NCBI RefSeq assembly: GCF_020907985.1
Contig: NZ_JAJJPA010000039.1
Coordinates: 1-64,000 of the forward strand
Source of the DNA: Kitasatospora humi
GTDB taxonomy: Bacteria > Actinomycetota > Actinomycetes > Streptomycetales > Streptomycetaceae
Direction: 5' to 3'
DNA length: 64,000 nt
Shown here: positions 24,210 through 34,294 of the stretch, piece by piece
Layout: every line of letters begins with the position of its first letter
How positions within the stretch are numbered: position 1 is the stretch's first letter
Made by a program: the position numbers and the translations under genes
The notes under the pieces: model-generated
Told to the model about the DNA's origin: nothing
Seen by the model: the letters and a program-made list of their open reading frames with translations, nothing else
Database searches by the model: none

Positions 24210-24911
24210 TCAGCCGACTGAGGCCAGGACCCCCAGCAGTGCGCCCAGCAGCATGCACGGGCCGAACGGCAGGGGGTCCTTGGCCTTGGCCCGGCCGGTC
24301 ACCAGCAGCGCGACGCCCCACAGGGCCGCCAGCAGGAAGCCGGCCAGCCAGCCCTGGAACAGGGTGCGCCAGCCGTACCAGGCGAGCAGCGCGCCGAGGG
24401 TGGGGGCCAGCTTGGCGTCGCCCAGGCCCATCGGGCCGGCCAGCGCCATCGCGCCGTAGACCAGCAGGAAGAGCAGCGCACCGAGCAGGCAGCGGGTGAG
24501 CGCTCCGGTCCGCTGCGTCAGCAGACCGGCCGCCACCAGCAGCACCGCCGTGCCGACCGCCAGCGGCAGGGTCAGCGCGTCGGGCAGCCGGTGCACCGCG
24601 ACGTCCACGAAGCCCAGCACCACTCCGAACAGCGCGACCCAGCAGAGCACCGGCGCGATCGGCCAGCTCGCCGCCGAGCCGATCGCCGCACCCGCCGCCA
24701 CCGCGGCCAGCTCCACCGTCGCGGGCCGGGCCCCGACCGCCGTCCCGCAGCCGCGGCAGCGCCCGGTGGGTGGCAGCGCCTGCAGCCCGCGCCCGCAGCC
24801 GGGACAGCGCGCCGACGGCTCCCCGTACCCGACGGCGTGGCGCGCCGCCGCCCCCCGCAGCCAGGGCGCGGCGACCGCGCCCGCGAGCATTCCGCCGACC
24901 AGTCCGATCAC
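24210..24911 (-). CDS. A24-family prepilin peptidase
   Basis: A 233-residue membrane peptidase. The N-terminal region contains CPGCGRG and CRGCGTAVGARP, the zinc-type cysteine pairs seen in type IV prepilin peptidases. The two catalytic aspartates are in GFVDVAVHRLPDALTLP and in the GxGD motif AGPMGLGDAKLAPTL. Six or seven membrane helices are evident. Its substrates are type IV pilin-like or Tad/Flp prepilins; none is encoded in the window. The GTG at 24911 with GAGGGG 5 bases upstream is preferred to longer frames. Convergent with the lectin gene with a 7-base gap. Confidence 0.9.
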   Translation of the reverse strand: MIGLVGGMLAGAVAAPWLRGAAARHAVGYGEPSARCPGCGRGLQALPPTGRCRGCGTAVGARPATVELAAVAAGAAIGSAASWPIAPVLCWVALFGVVLGFVDVAVHRLPDALTLPLAVGTAVLLVAAGLLTQRTGALTRCLLGALLFLLVYGAMALAGPMGLGDAKLAPTLGALLAWYGWRTLFQGWLAGFLLAALWGVALLVTGRAKAKDPLPFGPCMLLGALLGVLASVG

Positions 24912-25029
24912 GCAGACCCCTCTACCCGTCCGGGCGCCGGCCACGCCCGCCGGGCGGCGAACCGTGATCCGTGTCGCTCCCGCTCCGCGAACCGCGCGGC
25001 GCCGCCCGGCGGGCCCGTACAGTTTGCGC

Positions 25030-26244
25030 ATGCAGGTCACCCAGTCCAGCAAGCTCGCCAATGTCTGCTACGACATCCGCGGCCCGGTGCTCGACGAGGC
25101 GATGCGACTGGAAGGCCAGGGGCATCGCATCCTCAAGCTCAACACCGGCAACCCGGCCGCCTTCGGTTTCGAGGCCCCGCCCGAGATCCTGCACGACATC
25201 CTGCAGAACCTCGCCTCGGCGCACGGCTACGGCGACTCCAAGGGCCTGCTGGCGGCCCGCCGCGCGGTGGTGATGCACTACGAGGAGCGCGGCCTGCAGG
25301 GACTCCGCGTCGACGACGTCTTCCTGGGCAACGGCGTCTCGGAGCTGATCCAGCTCGCCATGACGGCGCTGCTGGACCACGGCGACGAGGTGCTGGTGCC
25401 CGCACCCGACTACCCGCTGTGGACCGCCTCGGTCTCGCTGGCCGGCGGCACCGCGGTGCACTACCGCTGCGACGAGCAGGCCGAGTGGTACCCGGACCTG
25501 GACGACATCGCGGCCAGGATCACCCCTCGCACCAAGGCGATCGTGGTGATCAACCCCAACAACCCGACCGGCGCGGTCTACCCCCGCGAGGTGCTGGAGG
25601 GGATCGTCGAGCTGGCCCGCCGGCACCGGCTGGTGATCTACGCGGACGAGATCTACGACAAGATCCTCTACGACGGCGTGGAGCACGTGCCGCTGGCCAC
25701 CCTGGCGCCCGACCTGTTCTGCGTCACCTTCAACGGCATGTCCAAGTCCTACCGGGTGGCGGGCTTCCGCTCCGGCTGGATGGTGCTCTCCGGCGACCGG
25801 CAGCGGGCCGCCAACTACATCGAGGGCCTGAACGTGCTGGCCAGCATGCGGCTGTGCGCCAACATGCCGGCCCAGCACGCGGTGGCGGCGGCGCTCGGCG
25901 GCCGGCAGTCGATCAAGGACCTGGTGCTGCCCGGCGGGCGGCTGCTGGAGTCCCGCGACGCCGCCCACCGGCTGCTCAACGAGATCCCCGGGGTGAGCTG
26001 CGTCAAGCCGCGCGGGGCGCTCTACGCCTTCCCGCGGCTGGACCCCTCGGTCTACAAGATCAAGGACGATGCGCGGATGGTGCTGGACCTGCTGCGCTCC
26101 CAGCGGATCCTGATCGTGCAGGGCACCGGCTTCAACTGGCCCGAGCCGGACCACTTCCGGCTGGTCACGCTGCCGCGCCCGGAGGAGATCGAGGACGCGG
26201 TCACCCGGATCGGCGAGTTCCTCGCGGGATACGTCCAGACCTGA
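25030..26244 (+). CDS. alaA: Alanine-type aminotransferase (class I, AlaA-like)
   Basis: A 404-residue PLP-dependent aminotransferase very similar in order and wording to E. coli AlaA: SSKLANVCYDIRGPVLDEAM, VFLGNGVSELIQLAMTALL, VPAPDYPLWTASVSLAGGTA, then VVINPNNPTGAVYPREVLEG, YADEIYDKILYDGVEH and the PLP-Lys region FNGMSKSYRVAGFRSGWMVL, ending CVKPRGALYAFPRLDPSV and LIVQGTGFNWPEPDHFRLVT. It makes alanine from pyruvate and glutamate. It is divergent from the prepilin peptidase and convergent with PEPCK. No strong ribosome site is seen before the ATG, so a leaderless or weakly initiated mRNA is possible. Confidence 0.93.
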   Translation: MQVTQSSKLANVCYDIRGPVLDEAMRLEGQGHRILKLNTGNPAAFGFEAPPEILHDILQNLASAHGYGDSKGLLAARRAVVMHYEERGLQGLRVDDVFLGNGVSELIQLAMTALLDHGDEVLVPAPDYPLWTASVSLAGGTAVHYRCDEQAEWYPDLDDIAARITPRTKAIVVINPNNPTGAVYPREVLEGIVELARRHRLVIYADEIYDKILYDGVEHVPLATLAPDLFCVTFNGMSKSYRVAGFRSGWMVLSGDRQRAANYIEGLNVLASMRLCANMPAQHAVAAALGGRQSIKDLVLPGGRLLESRDAAHRLLNEIPGVSCVKPRGALYAFPRLDPSVYKIKDDARMVLDLLRSQRILIVQGTGFNWPEPDHFRLVTLPRPEEIEDAVTRIGEFLAGYVQT

Positions 26245-26282
26245 CCCCGCACGGCCTTTCCGGGGGCGAGCCGCCACGGGCC

Positions 26283-28109
26283 TCAGCCCAGGCGCTTCAC
26301 CAGCGCGTTGTACTCGTCCCAGAGCGCCTCGGGGGTGTGCTCACCGAACATCTCCAGGTGGGCCGGGATCAGCGCGGCCTCCTGGCGCCAGATGTCGGCG
26401 TCCACCGAGAAGAGCAGCTCACGGTCGGCGTCGGAGATCTCCAGGCCGTCCAGGTCGAAGCCCTCGACCTTCGGCAGCACGCCGATCGGGGTCTCGACGC
26501 CCTCGGCGGTGCCCTCCAGGCGGTCGACGATCCACTTCAGCACGCGGCTGTTCTCGCCGTAGCCCGGCCAGACGAACTTGCCGTCGCCGTTCTTGCGGAA
26601 CCAGTTGACGTAGTAGATCTTCGGCAGCTTGGCGGCGTCGGCCTCGGCACCGATCTTCAGCCAGTGGGCGAAGTAGTCGCCCATGTTGTAGCCGCAGAAC
26701 GGCAGCATCGCGAACGGGTCGCGGCGCAGCTCACCGACCGTGCCCTCGGCGGCGGCGGTCTTCTCGGAGGCGATGTTGGCGCCCAGGAAGACGCCGTGCT
26801 GCCAGTCGAAGGACTCGGTCACCAGCGGGACGGCGGTGGCCCGGCGGCCGCCGAACAGGATCGCCGAGATCGGCACGCCCGCCGGGTCCTCCCACTCGGG
26901 GGCGATGGTCGGGCACTGCGCGGCCGGGACGGCGAACCGCGCGTTGGGGTGGGCGGCCGGGGTGTCGGAGGCCGGGGTCCAGTCGTTGCCGCGCCAGTCG
27001 GTCAGGTGCGCCGGGGGCTCCTCGGTGAGGCCCTCCCACCAGACGTCACCGTCGTCGGTCAGCGCGACGTTGGTGAAGACGGTGTTGCCCCAGAGGGTCT
27101 TGATCGCGTTGGCGTTGGTGTCCTCGCCGGTGCCCGGAGCCACGCCGAAGAAGCCGGCCTCCGGGTTGATCGCGTAGAGGCGGCCGTCGGCGCCGAACCG
27201 CATCCAGGCGATGTCGTCACCGATGGTCTCCACCTTCCAGCCCGGGATGGTGGGCTGGAGCATGGCGAGGTTGGTCTTGCCGCAGGCCGACGGGAAGGCG
27301 GCGGCGACGTACCTGGCCTCGCCGCTCGGCGGGGTGAGCTTGAGGATCAGCATGTGCTCGGCCAGCCAGCCCTCGTCGCGGGCCATGGTCGAGGCGATCC
27401 GCAGCGCGTAGCACTTCTTGCCGAGCAGGGCGTTGCCGCCGTAGCCGGAGCCGAAGGACCAGATCTCCTTGGTCTCCGGGAAGTGCGAGATGTACTTGGT
27501 GGTGTTGCAGGGCCACGGCACGTCCTGCTCGCCCTCGGCCAGCGGGGCGCCGACGGTGTGCACGGCCTTGACGAAGTCGCCGTCCTCGCCGAGCTGGTCC
27601 AGCACGGCCTGACCCATCCGGGTCATCACGCGCATCGAGACGGCGACGTAGGCGGAGTCGGTGATCTCGACGCCGTAGGCGGCCAGCGGGGAGCCGACCG
27701 GGCCCATCGAGAACGGCACGACGTACATCGTGCGGCCCTTCATGGCGCCCCGGAACAGGCCCTGCTCACCGGAGAAGACGGCCCGCATCTCGGCGGGGGC
27801 CTTCCAGTGGTTGGTCGGGCCGGCGTCCTCCTCCTTCTCGGAGCAGATGAAGGTGCGGTCCTCGACGCGGGCGACGTCGCGCGGGTCGGAGGCCGCGTAG
27901 TACGAGTTGGGGCGCTTCTCCTCGTCGAGCTTGGTGAAGGTGCCCTGCTCGACCAGCAGGTCGGCGAGCCGCTGGTACTCCTCCTCCGAGCCGTCGCACC
28001 ACACGACGCGCTCCGGCTGGGTGAGCTCCGCGATCTCGTTGACCCAGGCCAGCAGGCGGGCGTGGCGGGTGGGGGCAGCCGTGCTGACGGCAGAGATCTC
28101 GTTCGACAC
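26283..28109 (-). CDS. pckG: Phosphoenolpyruvate carboxykinase (GTP)
   Basis: A 608-residue full-length GTP-dependent PEPCK. The nucleotide-binding P-loop is VAAAFPSACGKTNLAMLQP, the metal/substrate region IGDDIAWMRFGADGRLYAIN, and the family signature also includes TNHWKAPAEMRAVFSG and FLGANIASEKTAAAEGTVGE. The enzyme interconverts oxaloacetate and PEP, the first step of gluconeogenesis from TCA intermediates. The start is GTG with GGAG 5 bases upstream. A 267-base gap separates it from the divergent hemolysin III gene. Confidence 0.96.
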   Translation of the reverse strand: MSNEISAVSTAAPTRHARLLAWVNEIAELTQPERVVWCDGSEEEYQRLADLLVEQGTFTKLDEEKRPNSYYAASDPRDVARVEDRTFICSEKEEDAGPTNHWKAPAEMRAVFSGEQGLFRGAMKGRTMYVVPFSMGPVGSPLAAYGVEITDSAYVAVSMRVMTRMGQAVLDQLGEDGDFVKAVHTVGAPLAEGEQDVPWPCNTTKYISHFPETKEIWSFGSGYGGNALLGKKCYALRIASTMARDEGWLAEHMLILKLTPPSGEARYVAAAFPSACGKTNLAMLQPTIPGWKVETIGDDIAWMRFGADGRLYAINPEAGFFGVAPGTGEDTNANAIKTLWGNTVFTNVALTDDGDVWWEGLTEEPPAHLTDWRGNDWTPASDTPAAHPNARFAVPAAQCPTIAPEWEDPAGVPISAILFGGRRATAVPLVTESFDWQHGVFLGANIASEKTAAAEGTVGELRRDPFAMLPFCGYNMGDYFAHWLKIGAEADAAKLPKIYYVNWFRKNGDGKFVWPGYGENSRVLKWIVDRLEGTAEGVETPIGVLPKVEGFDLDGLEISDADRELLFSVDADIWRQEAALIPAHLEMFGEHTPEALWDEYNALVKRLG

Positions 28110-28324
28110 GATCGCTCCGTTTCACGCCTGATCGACCGCGATCAGGGGGTCCGGGGGTTGAGGGTGGTTACACCGTAGCTCCGGCCTTCAAGCCGTAATT
28201 GAGCTTCCTGGCGCTCTTGCCGCAAGCTTTGCTACATCATGGCCAAAAACTGGCAGTTTTTCCCCTGAGAGCGGCAGACCTCAACGTTGCCTCGATCACA
28301 TCCGACTACTCCAGATTGTCCAAA

Positions 28325-28361
28325 ACCTTCGAAGGTCACTTTCTACCAGTAGGTAACCTAC
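28325..28361. promoter_or_regulatory. Two perfect palindromes upstream of the hemolysin III gene
   Basis: ACCTTCGAAGGT (28325-28336) is a perfect 12-base palindrome. GTAGGTAACCTAC (28349-28361) is a perfect 6-1-6 palindrome, flanked by a further GTAGGTAG copy at 28368-28375 just before the ATG. The second set resembles a TetR/MarR-class operator and would cover the start region of the plus-strand gene. The 267-base gap is otherwise AT-richer, with a possible leader for PEPCK on the minus strand. Confidence 0.4.
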
Positions 28362-28376
28362 GGAGGCGTAGGTAGC

Positions 28377-29117
28377 ATGTCGCCCATGACTGCGGATCAG
28401 AACGCGTGCGCGGCACCCGCGCTCGCGCTTGCGGACGGCTCACCGGGAGTTGCGGGGACGGCCGGGACGGAACCGGCCCCACCGGTGAAGCCGGTCTGGC
28501 GGGGCTGGCTGCACGCCGGGATGTTCCCGGCCGCGGTGGCCGCCGGCATCGTGCTGATCTGCCTGGCCGACTCCACCGAGGGCCGGATCGCCTGCGCGCT
28601 CTACTCGGTGACGGCCTGGCTGCTGTTCGGGGTCAGCGCCGTCTACCACCGCTTCACCTGGGGGCCGCGCGGCGAGGCGATCCTGCGGCGGTTGGACCAC
28701 GCGAACATCTTCCTGATCATCGCGGGCACCTACACGCCGTTCACCATCCTGCTGCTGCACGGCGGGCGGCAGCAGCTGCTGCTCTGGCTGGTCTGGGGCG
28801 GCGCGCTGGCCGGCATAGCGTTCCGGGTGTTCTGGGTCGGCGCGCCGCGCTGGCTCTACACGCCCTGCTACCTCGCGCTGGGCTGGGCCGCGATCTTCTT
28901 CATGCCCGACTTCCTGCACACCGGCGGCGTCGCGGTGATCACCCTGATGATCGTCGGCGGTGTGCTCTACAGCGTGGGCGGCGTGATCTACGGGCTCAAG
29001 CGGCCCGACCCGTCACCGCGTTGGTTCGGATTCCACGAAGTCTTCCACGCCTTCACCCTCGGGGCCTTCATCGTGCAGTACGTGGGGGTTTCCCTGGTGG
29101 CCTACACCACCGCCTGA
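28377..29117 (+). CDS. Hemolysin III / TrhA family (PAQR-like) membrane protein
   Basis: A 246-residue seven-helix membrane protein. It has the family markers SAVYHRFTWGPRG, RRLDHANIFLIIAGTYTPFT and FGFHEVFHAFTLGAFIVQYV, which supply the conserved His/Asp/His residues of the metal site. The N-terminal 45 residues are a hydrophilic Ala/Gly/Pro-rich tail. Bacterial members affect membrane homeostasis and energetics; true hemolysis is not expected. ATG at 28377 or 28386 (MTADQ) can both serve. Its last 105 bases overlap a convergent gene. Confidence 0.92.
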   Translation: MSPMTADQNACAAPALALADGSPGVAGTAGTEPAPPVKPVWRGWLHAGMFPAAVAAGIVLICLADSTEGRIACALYSVTAWLLFGVSAVYHRFTWGPRGEAILRRLDHANIFLIIAGTYTPFTILLLHGGRQQLLLWLVWGGALAGIAFRVFWVGAPRWLYTPCYLALGWAAIFFMPDFLHTGGVAVITLMIVGGVLYSVGGVIYGLKRPDPSPRWFGFHEVFHAFTLGAFIVQYVGVSLVAYTTA

Positions 29118-29411
29118 CATCCCGTACCGGACCTGGGAGTTGTGCACCGCGGCACGCGACTCCCGGGCCCGCGCGCAGCGGTCGCAGTGCGCCGCGTCGG
29201 TCCGGTGGGCCGAGAGGTGCGCATCGTCCCGGTGGGCGAAGTGCCGGAACCGGCGGCCGACATGGATCATCACCAACAGCGCCTCGACCCCGGCCACCGC
29301 CCACACCAGGGGCGCACCACCGCCGAGGTAGGCGGCCACCACCGCGAGAGCCGCGCCGACCACCGCGACCGTGCCCCAGAACTGCAGATCCTGAGCATCC
29401 TTCACGGCCAT
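29013..29411 (-). CDS. Small membrane protein with Cys/His-rich tail
   Basis: A 132-residue protein with two membrane helices (LQFWGTVAVVGAALAVVAAY and PLVWAVAGVEALLVMIHVGR) followed by a His/Arg-rich cytoplasmic tail (FRHFAHRDDAHLSAHRTDAA, then CDRCARARESRAAVH). The ATG at 29411 has GGAGAGG 5 bases upstream. Not a recognised family. Its last 35 codons lie antisense within the hemolysin III gene, so the true gene is at least to about 29118, and its real end is uncertain if the tail is not under selection. Confidence 0.55.
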   Translation of the reverse strand: MAVKDAQDLQFWGTVAVVGAALAVVAAYLGGGAPLVWAVAGVEALLVMIHVGRRFRHFAHRDDAHLSAHRTDAAHCDRCARARESRAAVHNSQVRYGMSGGGVGHQGNPHVLHDEGPEGEGVEDFVESEPTR

Positions 29412-29552
29412 CGCCACCTCTCCCCGTCCTGACCCAGTGGCACATCCTATCCACTGACAGTAACAGGGAGTAGTCGCTATCGGGCGAACACTGCGTCAAT
29501 GTTTCATCAACTCCCGGTGCCCGCACGGTTCGCACGGCCACCAGCCGTCCTG

Positions 29553-30398
29553 TCAACGGAAGTTGATGATCACACTGTCCGCAACCGGCCGGAACCCGAT
29601 CTTCTGGTAGATCGAATTGCTGGTCGGATTGGCCAGGTCGGTGTAGAGCAGCACCTCGGTGGCCCCGCGCTCCCGGGCCACCTCGCACAGACCGGCCGTC
29701 ACCGCGCTCGCGTATCCGTGACCGCGCGCCTCGGGCGGGGTGTAGACCGGGCCGATCCTGGTCATCCCGACGATCACCTGGGACAGCCCCGCGAACGAGA
29801 CCGGGCGGCCGTCGCCGTCCTCCCAGATGAAGAACTCGCCGGCCTGGATGCGCTGGACGGCCATGCCCGGGGCGTCGAAGTCGGGAAAGCCGACGTAGTC
29901 GAAGAAGTCCGCCAGCCAGGGCACCAGCAGCCCGTAGTCGTCCGGGGTGGCCGGGCGCAGCCGGCCCGGCACCGCGGGCACCGCCAACTCGCCGAGCCGG
30001 TAGAGCCGCTGCTCCTCGTGGACGACCGCGGTGGCACCGGTGCGCCCGGCCCAGGTGTCGGCGAAGGCCCGCGCCTCGGCCGTCCCGCCGCCGACTCCGG
30101 TCACCTCCCGGTCGCCGGCCAGCAACCCGGCCAGCTCCACCGCGGCCCGCACCGGCATGGTGCTCAGCCGGATCCCCTGCGGCGGCGTCTGCAGCCACGC
30201 CCCCGCCACCGGCGCGTCCGCACTCGGCCGCCACCAGCCGTGGCGCGGCACCGACCCCGGGCCACCGCTGGTCAACTGCCCCTGCTCCAGGCGGTGCAGC
30301 AGGGTCAGCAGCACGGTGTTCTCGGCCGGGTGGGCGGTCAGGAAGTCCCCGGCCTCGGTGCGGTACTCGGGCAGCGAGTCGCTGAAGGTCCACGTCAT
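29553..30398 (-). CDS. GNAT-family N-acetyltransferase
   Basis: A 281-residue protein. The N-terminal half resembles the inactive-domain part of two-domain GNAT proteins (FLTAHPAENTVLLTLLHRLE). The C-terminal half is a canonical GNAT domain: RLRPATPDDYGLLVPWLADF, FFIWEDGDGRPVSFAGLS, the acetyl-CoA loop YTPPEARGHGYASAVTAGLC, and LLYTDLANPTSNSIYQKIGF. The substrate is unknown. ATG at 30398 chosen, with alternatives 6 and 12 codons upstream; none has a convincing ribosome site. Confidence 0.87.
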   Translation of the reverse strand: MTWTFSDSLPEYRTEAGDFLTAHPAENTVLLTLLHRLEQGQLTSGGPGSVPRHGWWRPSADAPVAGAWLQTPPQGIRLSTMPVRAAVELAGLLAGDREVTGVGGGTAEARAFADTWAGRTGATAVVHEEQRLYRLGELAVPAVPGRLRPATPDDYGLLVPWLADFFDYVGFPDFDAPGMAVQRIQAGEFFIWEDGDGRPVSFAGLSQVIVGMTRIGPVYTPPEARGHGYASAVTAGLCEVARERGATEVLLYTDLANPTSNSIYQKIGFRPVADSVIINFR

Positions 30399-30443
30399 CC
30401 CCCGATCCTGGGCCATCGGTGAACGCCCGTGCACCCGGTTTTG

Positions 30444-32486
<2,043 letters not shown>

Positions 32487-32795
32487 ACGCTCCAGCCTCT
32501 CACAGCGTTCCCGCCCCGGCCCTGAGACCCGCGCACCTCCGTCCGCTTGGCCGATTCACACGCATGCGCCTTCACGTGGCGCACGACGATCGTCCCAGGC
32601 GGCCGGTGCCTGCCGAGTCGACGGTCCGCCGACTGCCCTGTTGCCACCCGACGGTCTGTCAGTGCCTGTGCGGCGGGCGGGGAGGGCCAGGTCCGGCCGT
32701 CTCCGCCGGCTGCCAGGATGAGCTCGGCCTCGGTGTTCTCCACGGGGACCAACGGATACAACTCCCATGAGCGCGCCGGGTGCTCTGGCCTGGAG
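32487..32795. other. 309-base gap without a gene
   Basis: The sequence between the DUF255 and methyltransferase genes shows no frame with ribosome site and consistent codon bias. I see no hairpin or repeat of note. Confidence 0.4.
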
Positions 32796-33524
32796 TCAGA
32801 CCCGCCGCATCCGGTAGACGCAGGTCCGGTAGGGCATTTCGACGCTGTCGCGGCCGGCCAGGACCGGGTCGGTGGCGGCCAACCCGCCGATCTCCCGGTC
32901 CAAGCGGGCCTGCTCGGCGGCGTCGGCGGTCAGGTAGGAGGAGCGGGACCGCACCAGGTCGATCAGCCGGTCCGTCTGGACGGTCACGGTGTGCTCGATC
33001 AAGCCACGTTCGGGTTCGGTGAACCATGGCGTCACCGGCCCGTATTGCCAGGCGCCTTCCAGGCCGTATCCCTCGGTGCCGACGATGCCGGAAAGCGCGG
33101 CCACCCACGGGGTCCGATCGTCACGGATATTCCACAGCGCAGCGAAGACGCCGTCCTTGCGCAGCACTCGGTGAATCTGCGGCAGGGCGTCCTGCGGAGC
33201 GAACCAGTGGTACGCCTGCCCGACCACGACCGCGTCGACGGACTCGTCCGGCAACGGGATGTCCTCGGCGCTGCCGGCGAGCACCTGCGTGCCGAGGTGG
33301 CGTTCGGCGGCCACGGCGCGCATCTGCTCGTCGGGCTCGACCGCGATCACCTCGTGGCCGAGGGCGCGCAATACACCGGCCAGTAGCCCAGTGCCCGCCC
33401 CCAGGTCCAGTACGCGCACCGACTTTGCGCCGACTGCCCAAGTGACCGCTCGCACCGGGTAGGTGGGCCGGATCGAGTCGTACAGGCGGGCAGCGGAACC
33501 AAAGGACAGTGCAGAGGTGGACAT
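32796..33524 (-). CDS. Class I SAM-dependent methyltransferase
   Basis: A 242-residue methyltransferase of the UbiE/type-11 kind. Motif I is VRVLDLGAGTGLLAGVLRAL, followed by EVIAVEPDEQMRAVAAERH, then the post-motif GSAEDIPLPDESVDAVVVGQ and YHWFAPQDALPQIHRVLRKD. It starts MSTSALSFGSAARLYDSIRP, the usual start of this subfamily (YHWF-type). The substrate is unknown. The ATG at 33524 lacks a clear ribosome site. Confidence 0.87.
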   Translation of the reverse strand: MSTSALSFGSAARLYDSIRPTYPVRAVTWAVGAKSVRVLDLGAGTGLLAGVLRALGHEVIAVEPDEQMRAVAAERHLGTQVLAGSAEDIPLPDESVDAVVVGQAYHWFAPQDALPQIHRVLRKDGVFAALWNIRDDRTPWVAALSGIVGTEGYGLEGAWQYGPVTPWFTEPERGLIEHTVTVQTDRLIDLVRSRSSYLTADAAEQARLDREIGGLAATDPVLAGRDSVEMPYRTCVYRMRRV

Positions 33525-33606
33525 GCTTGTGAGCGTACCCAGATCCGGGCCGGCAGTGCGGCGCATTGCAGCTGCGACCACAGCGATGAGCCCACCGGGG
33601 GCGAGC

Positions 33607-33858
33607 CTAAAAGTACGTGACCTGGACGATGTAGATCTGCTCGTGCCGCACGACGGTCAGGTACTCGAACATGCCACCCGGGACGTCGGCTGTCTTGCTC
33701 TTGGGGTTCTCGCCCCGGTACGGGGTCCCGTCGAGGTAGAGGACTTCCGCAGCTCGCACCAACTCGTCAGCCTTTTTCTCAACTTCAGCGACGAAGGCCG
33801 GCGGCGCTTCGCTCATCACGTAGTCCTCACTGGGGAGGTACTCCCAGGACCACGTCAT
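33607..33858 (-). CDS. Small RelE/ParE-like protein, candidate toxin
   Basis: An 83-residue basic/beta-rich protein: residues 1-20 MTWSWEYLPSEDYVMSEAPP, a helix FVAEVEKKADELVRAAEVLY, then the beta-sheet end FEYLTVVRHEQIYIVQVTYF. The layout (N-terminal strand, helical hairpin, three-strand sheet ending in a VVRHEQIYIVQV strand) and size agree with RelE/ParE-superfamily toxins. Its ATG overlaps the stop of the upstream gene (ATGA), characteristic of co-expressed toxin-antitoxin pairs. Assignment is structural inference; catalytic residues cannot be fixed. Confidence 0.6.
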   Translation of the reverse strand: MTWSWEYLPSEDYVMSEAPPAFVAEVEKKADELVRAAEVLYLDGTPYRGENPKSKTADVPGGMFEYLTVVRHEQIYIVQVTYF

Positions 33859-34208
33859 GCGCCCAGTACCCGGTACGCGGCTCGGACGATCTCGGCAGCG
33901 GTGAGGGCGTGACGCCGGGAGTCGCCGGGATCCTCCGCCACCTGCATGAGATATTCGGCTCGGCGGAGCCTGGAGGCTGTCTCCGGATGCCGTTCGATCT
34001 CGACCACGACAGCCCATCGCAGGAGGAACCCTCGGAGAGGGTCGAGGGTGTCGGAGTCGATAGCTTTGGTGATCGCGTCAGCCTGCTCGGTCTGCATCTC
34101 CAGCAGACGGTCCGGGGCTACGACGGCAAGGGCAGCTTTGAGGGCGGTGATGGTCCGCTCCGGGCGCGGGATCAGCTCTTCGGCGTGGTGCTCCGGCTGT
34201 GCGGTCAC
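33855..34208 (-). CDS. DUF6247-like protein, candidate antitoxin
   Basis: A 117-residue acidic helical protein (AEELIPRPERTITALKAALA, then EIERHPETASRLRRAEYLMQ). It resembles streptomycete proteins annotated as DUF6247 that precede small RelE-like genes. GGAGGAG directly upstream of the GTG at 34208 is a strong ribosome site, preferred over an in-frame ATG 10 codons earlier. It is followed by an overlapping toxin-like gene. No DNA-binding motif is recognised, so antitoxin function is inferred from context. Confidence 0.65.
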   Translation of the reverse strand: MTAQPEHHAEELIPRPERTITALKAALAVVAPDRLLEMQTEQADAITKAIDSDTLDPLRGFLLRWAVVVEIERHPETASRLRRAEYLMQVAEDPGDSRRHALTAAEIVRAAYRVLGA

Positions 34209-34294
34209 GTCTCCTCCGTGCAGTTGGGCCGACACCACGCTACAACGCGGCAGGCCCGCTGATCCTCCGATTCGGGGGGCCTGTCCAGTAAACG

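Noticed and set aside
24591..28178. A 1195-codon plus-strand frame spanning the alaA-like and pckG genes
   Set aside because: No coding bias and no ribosome site; it is a shifted frame of alaA followed by antisense of pckG.
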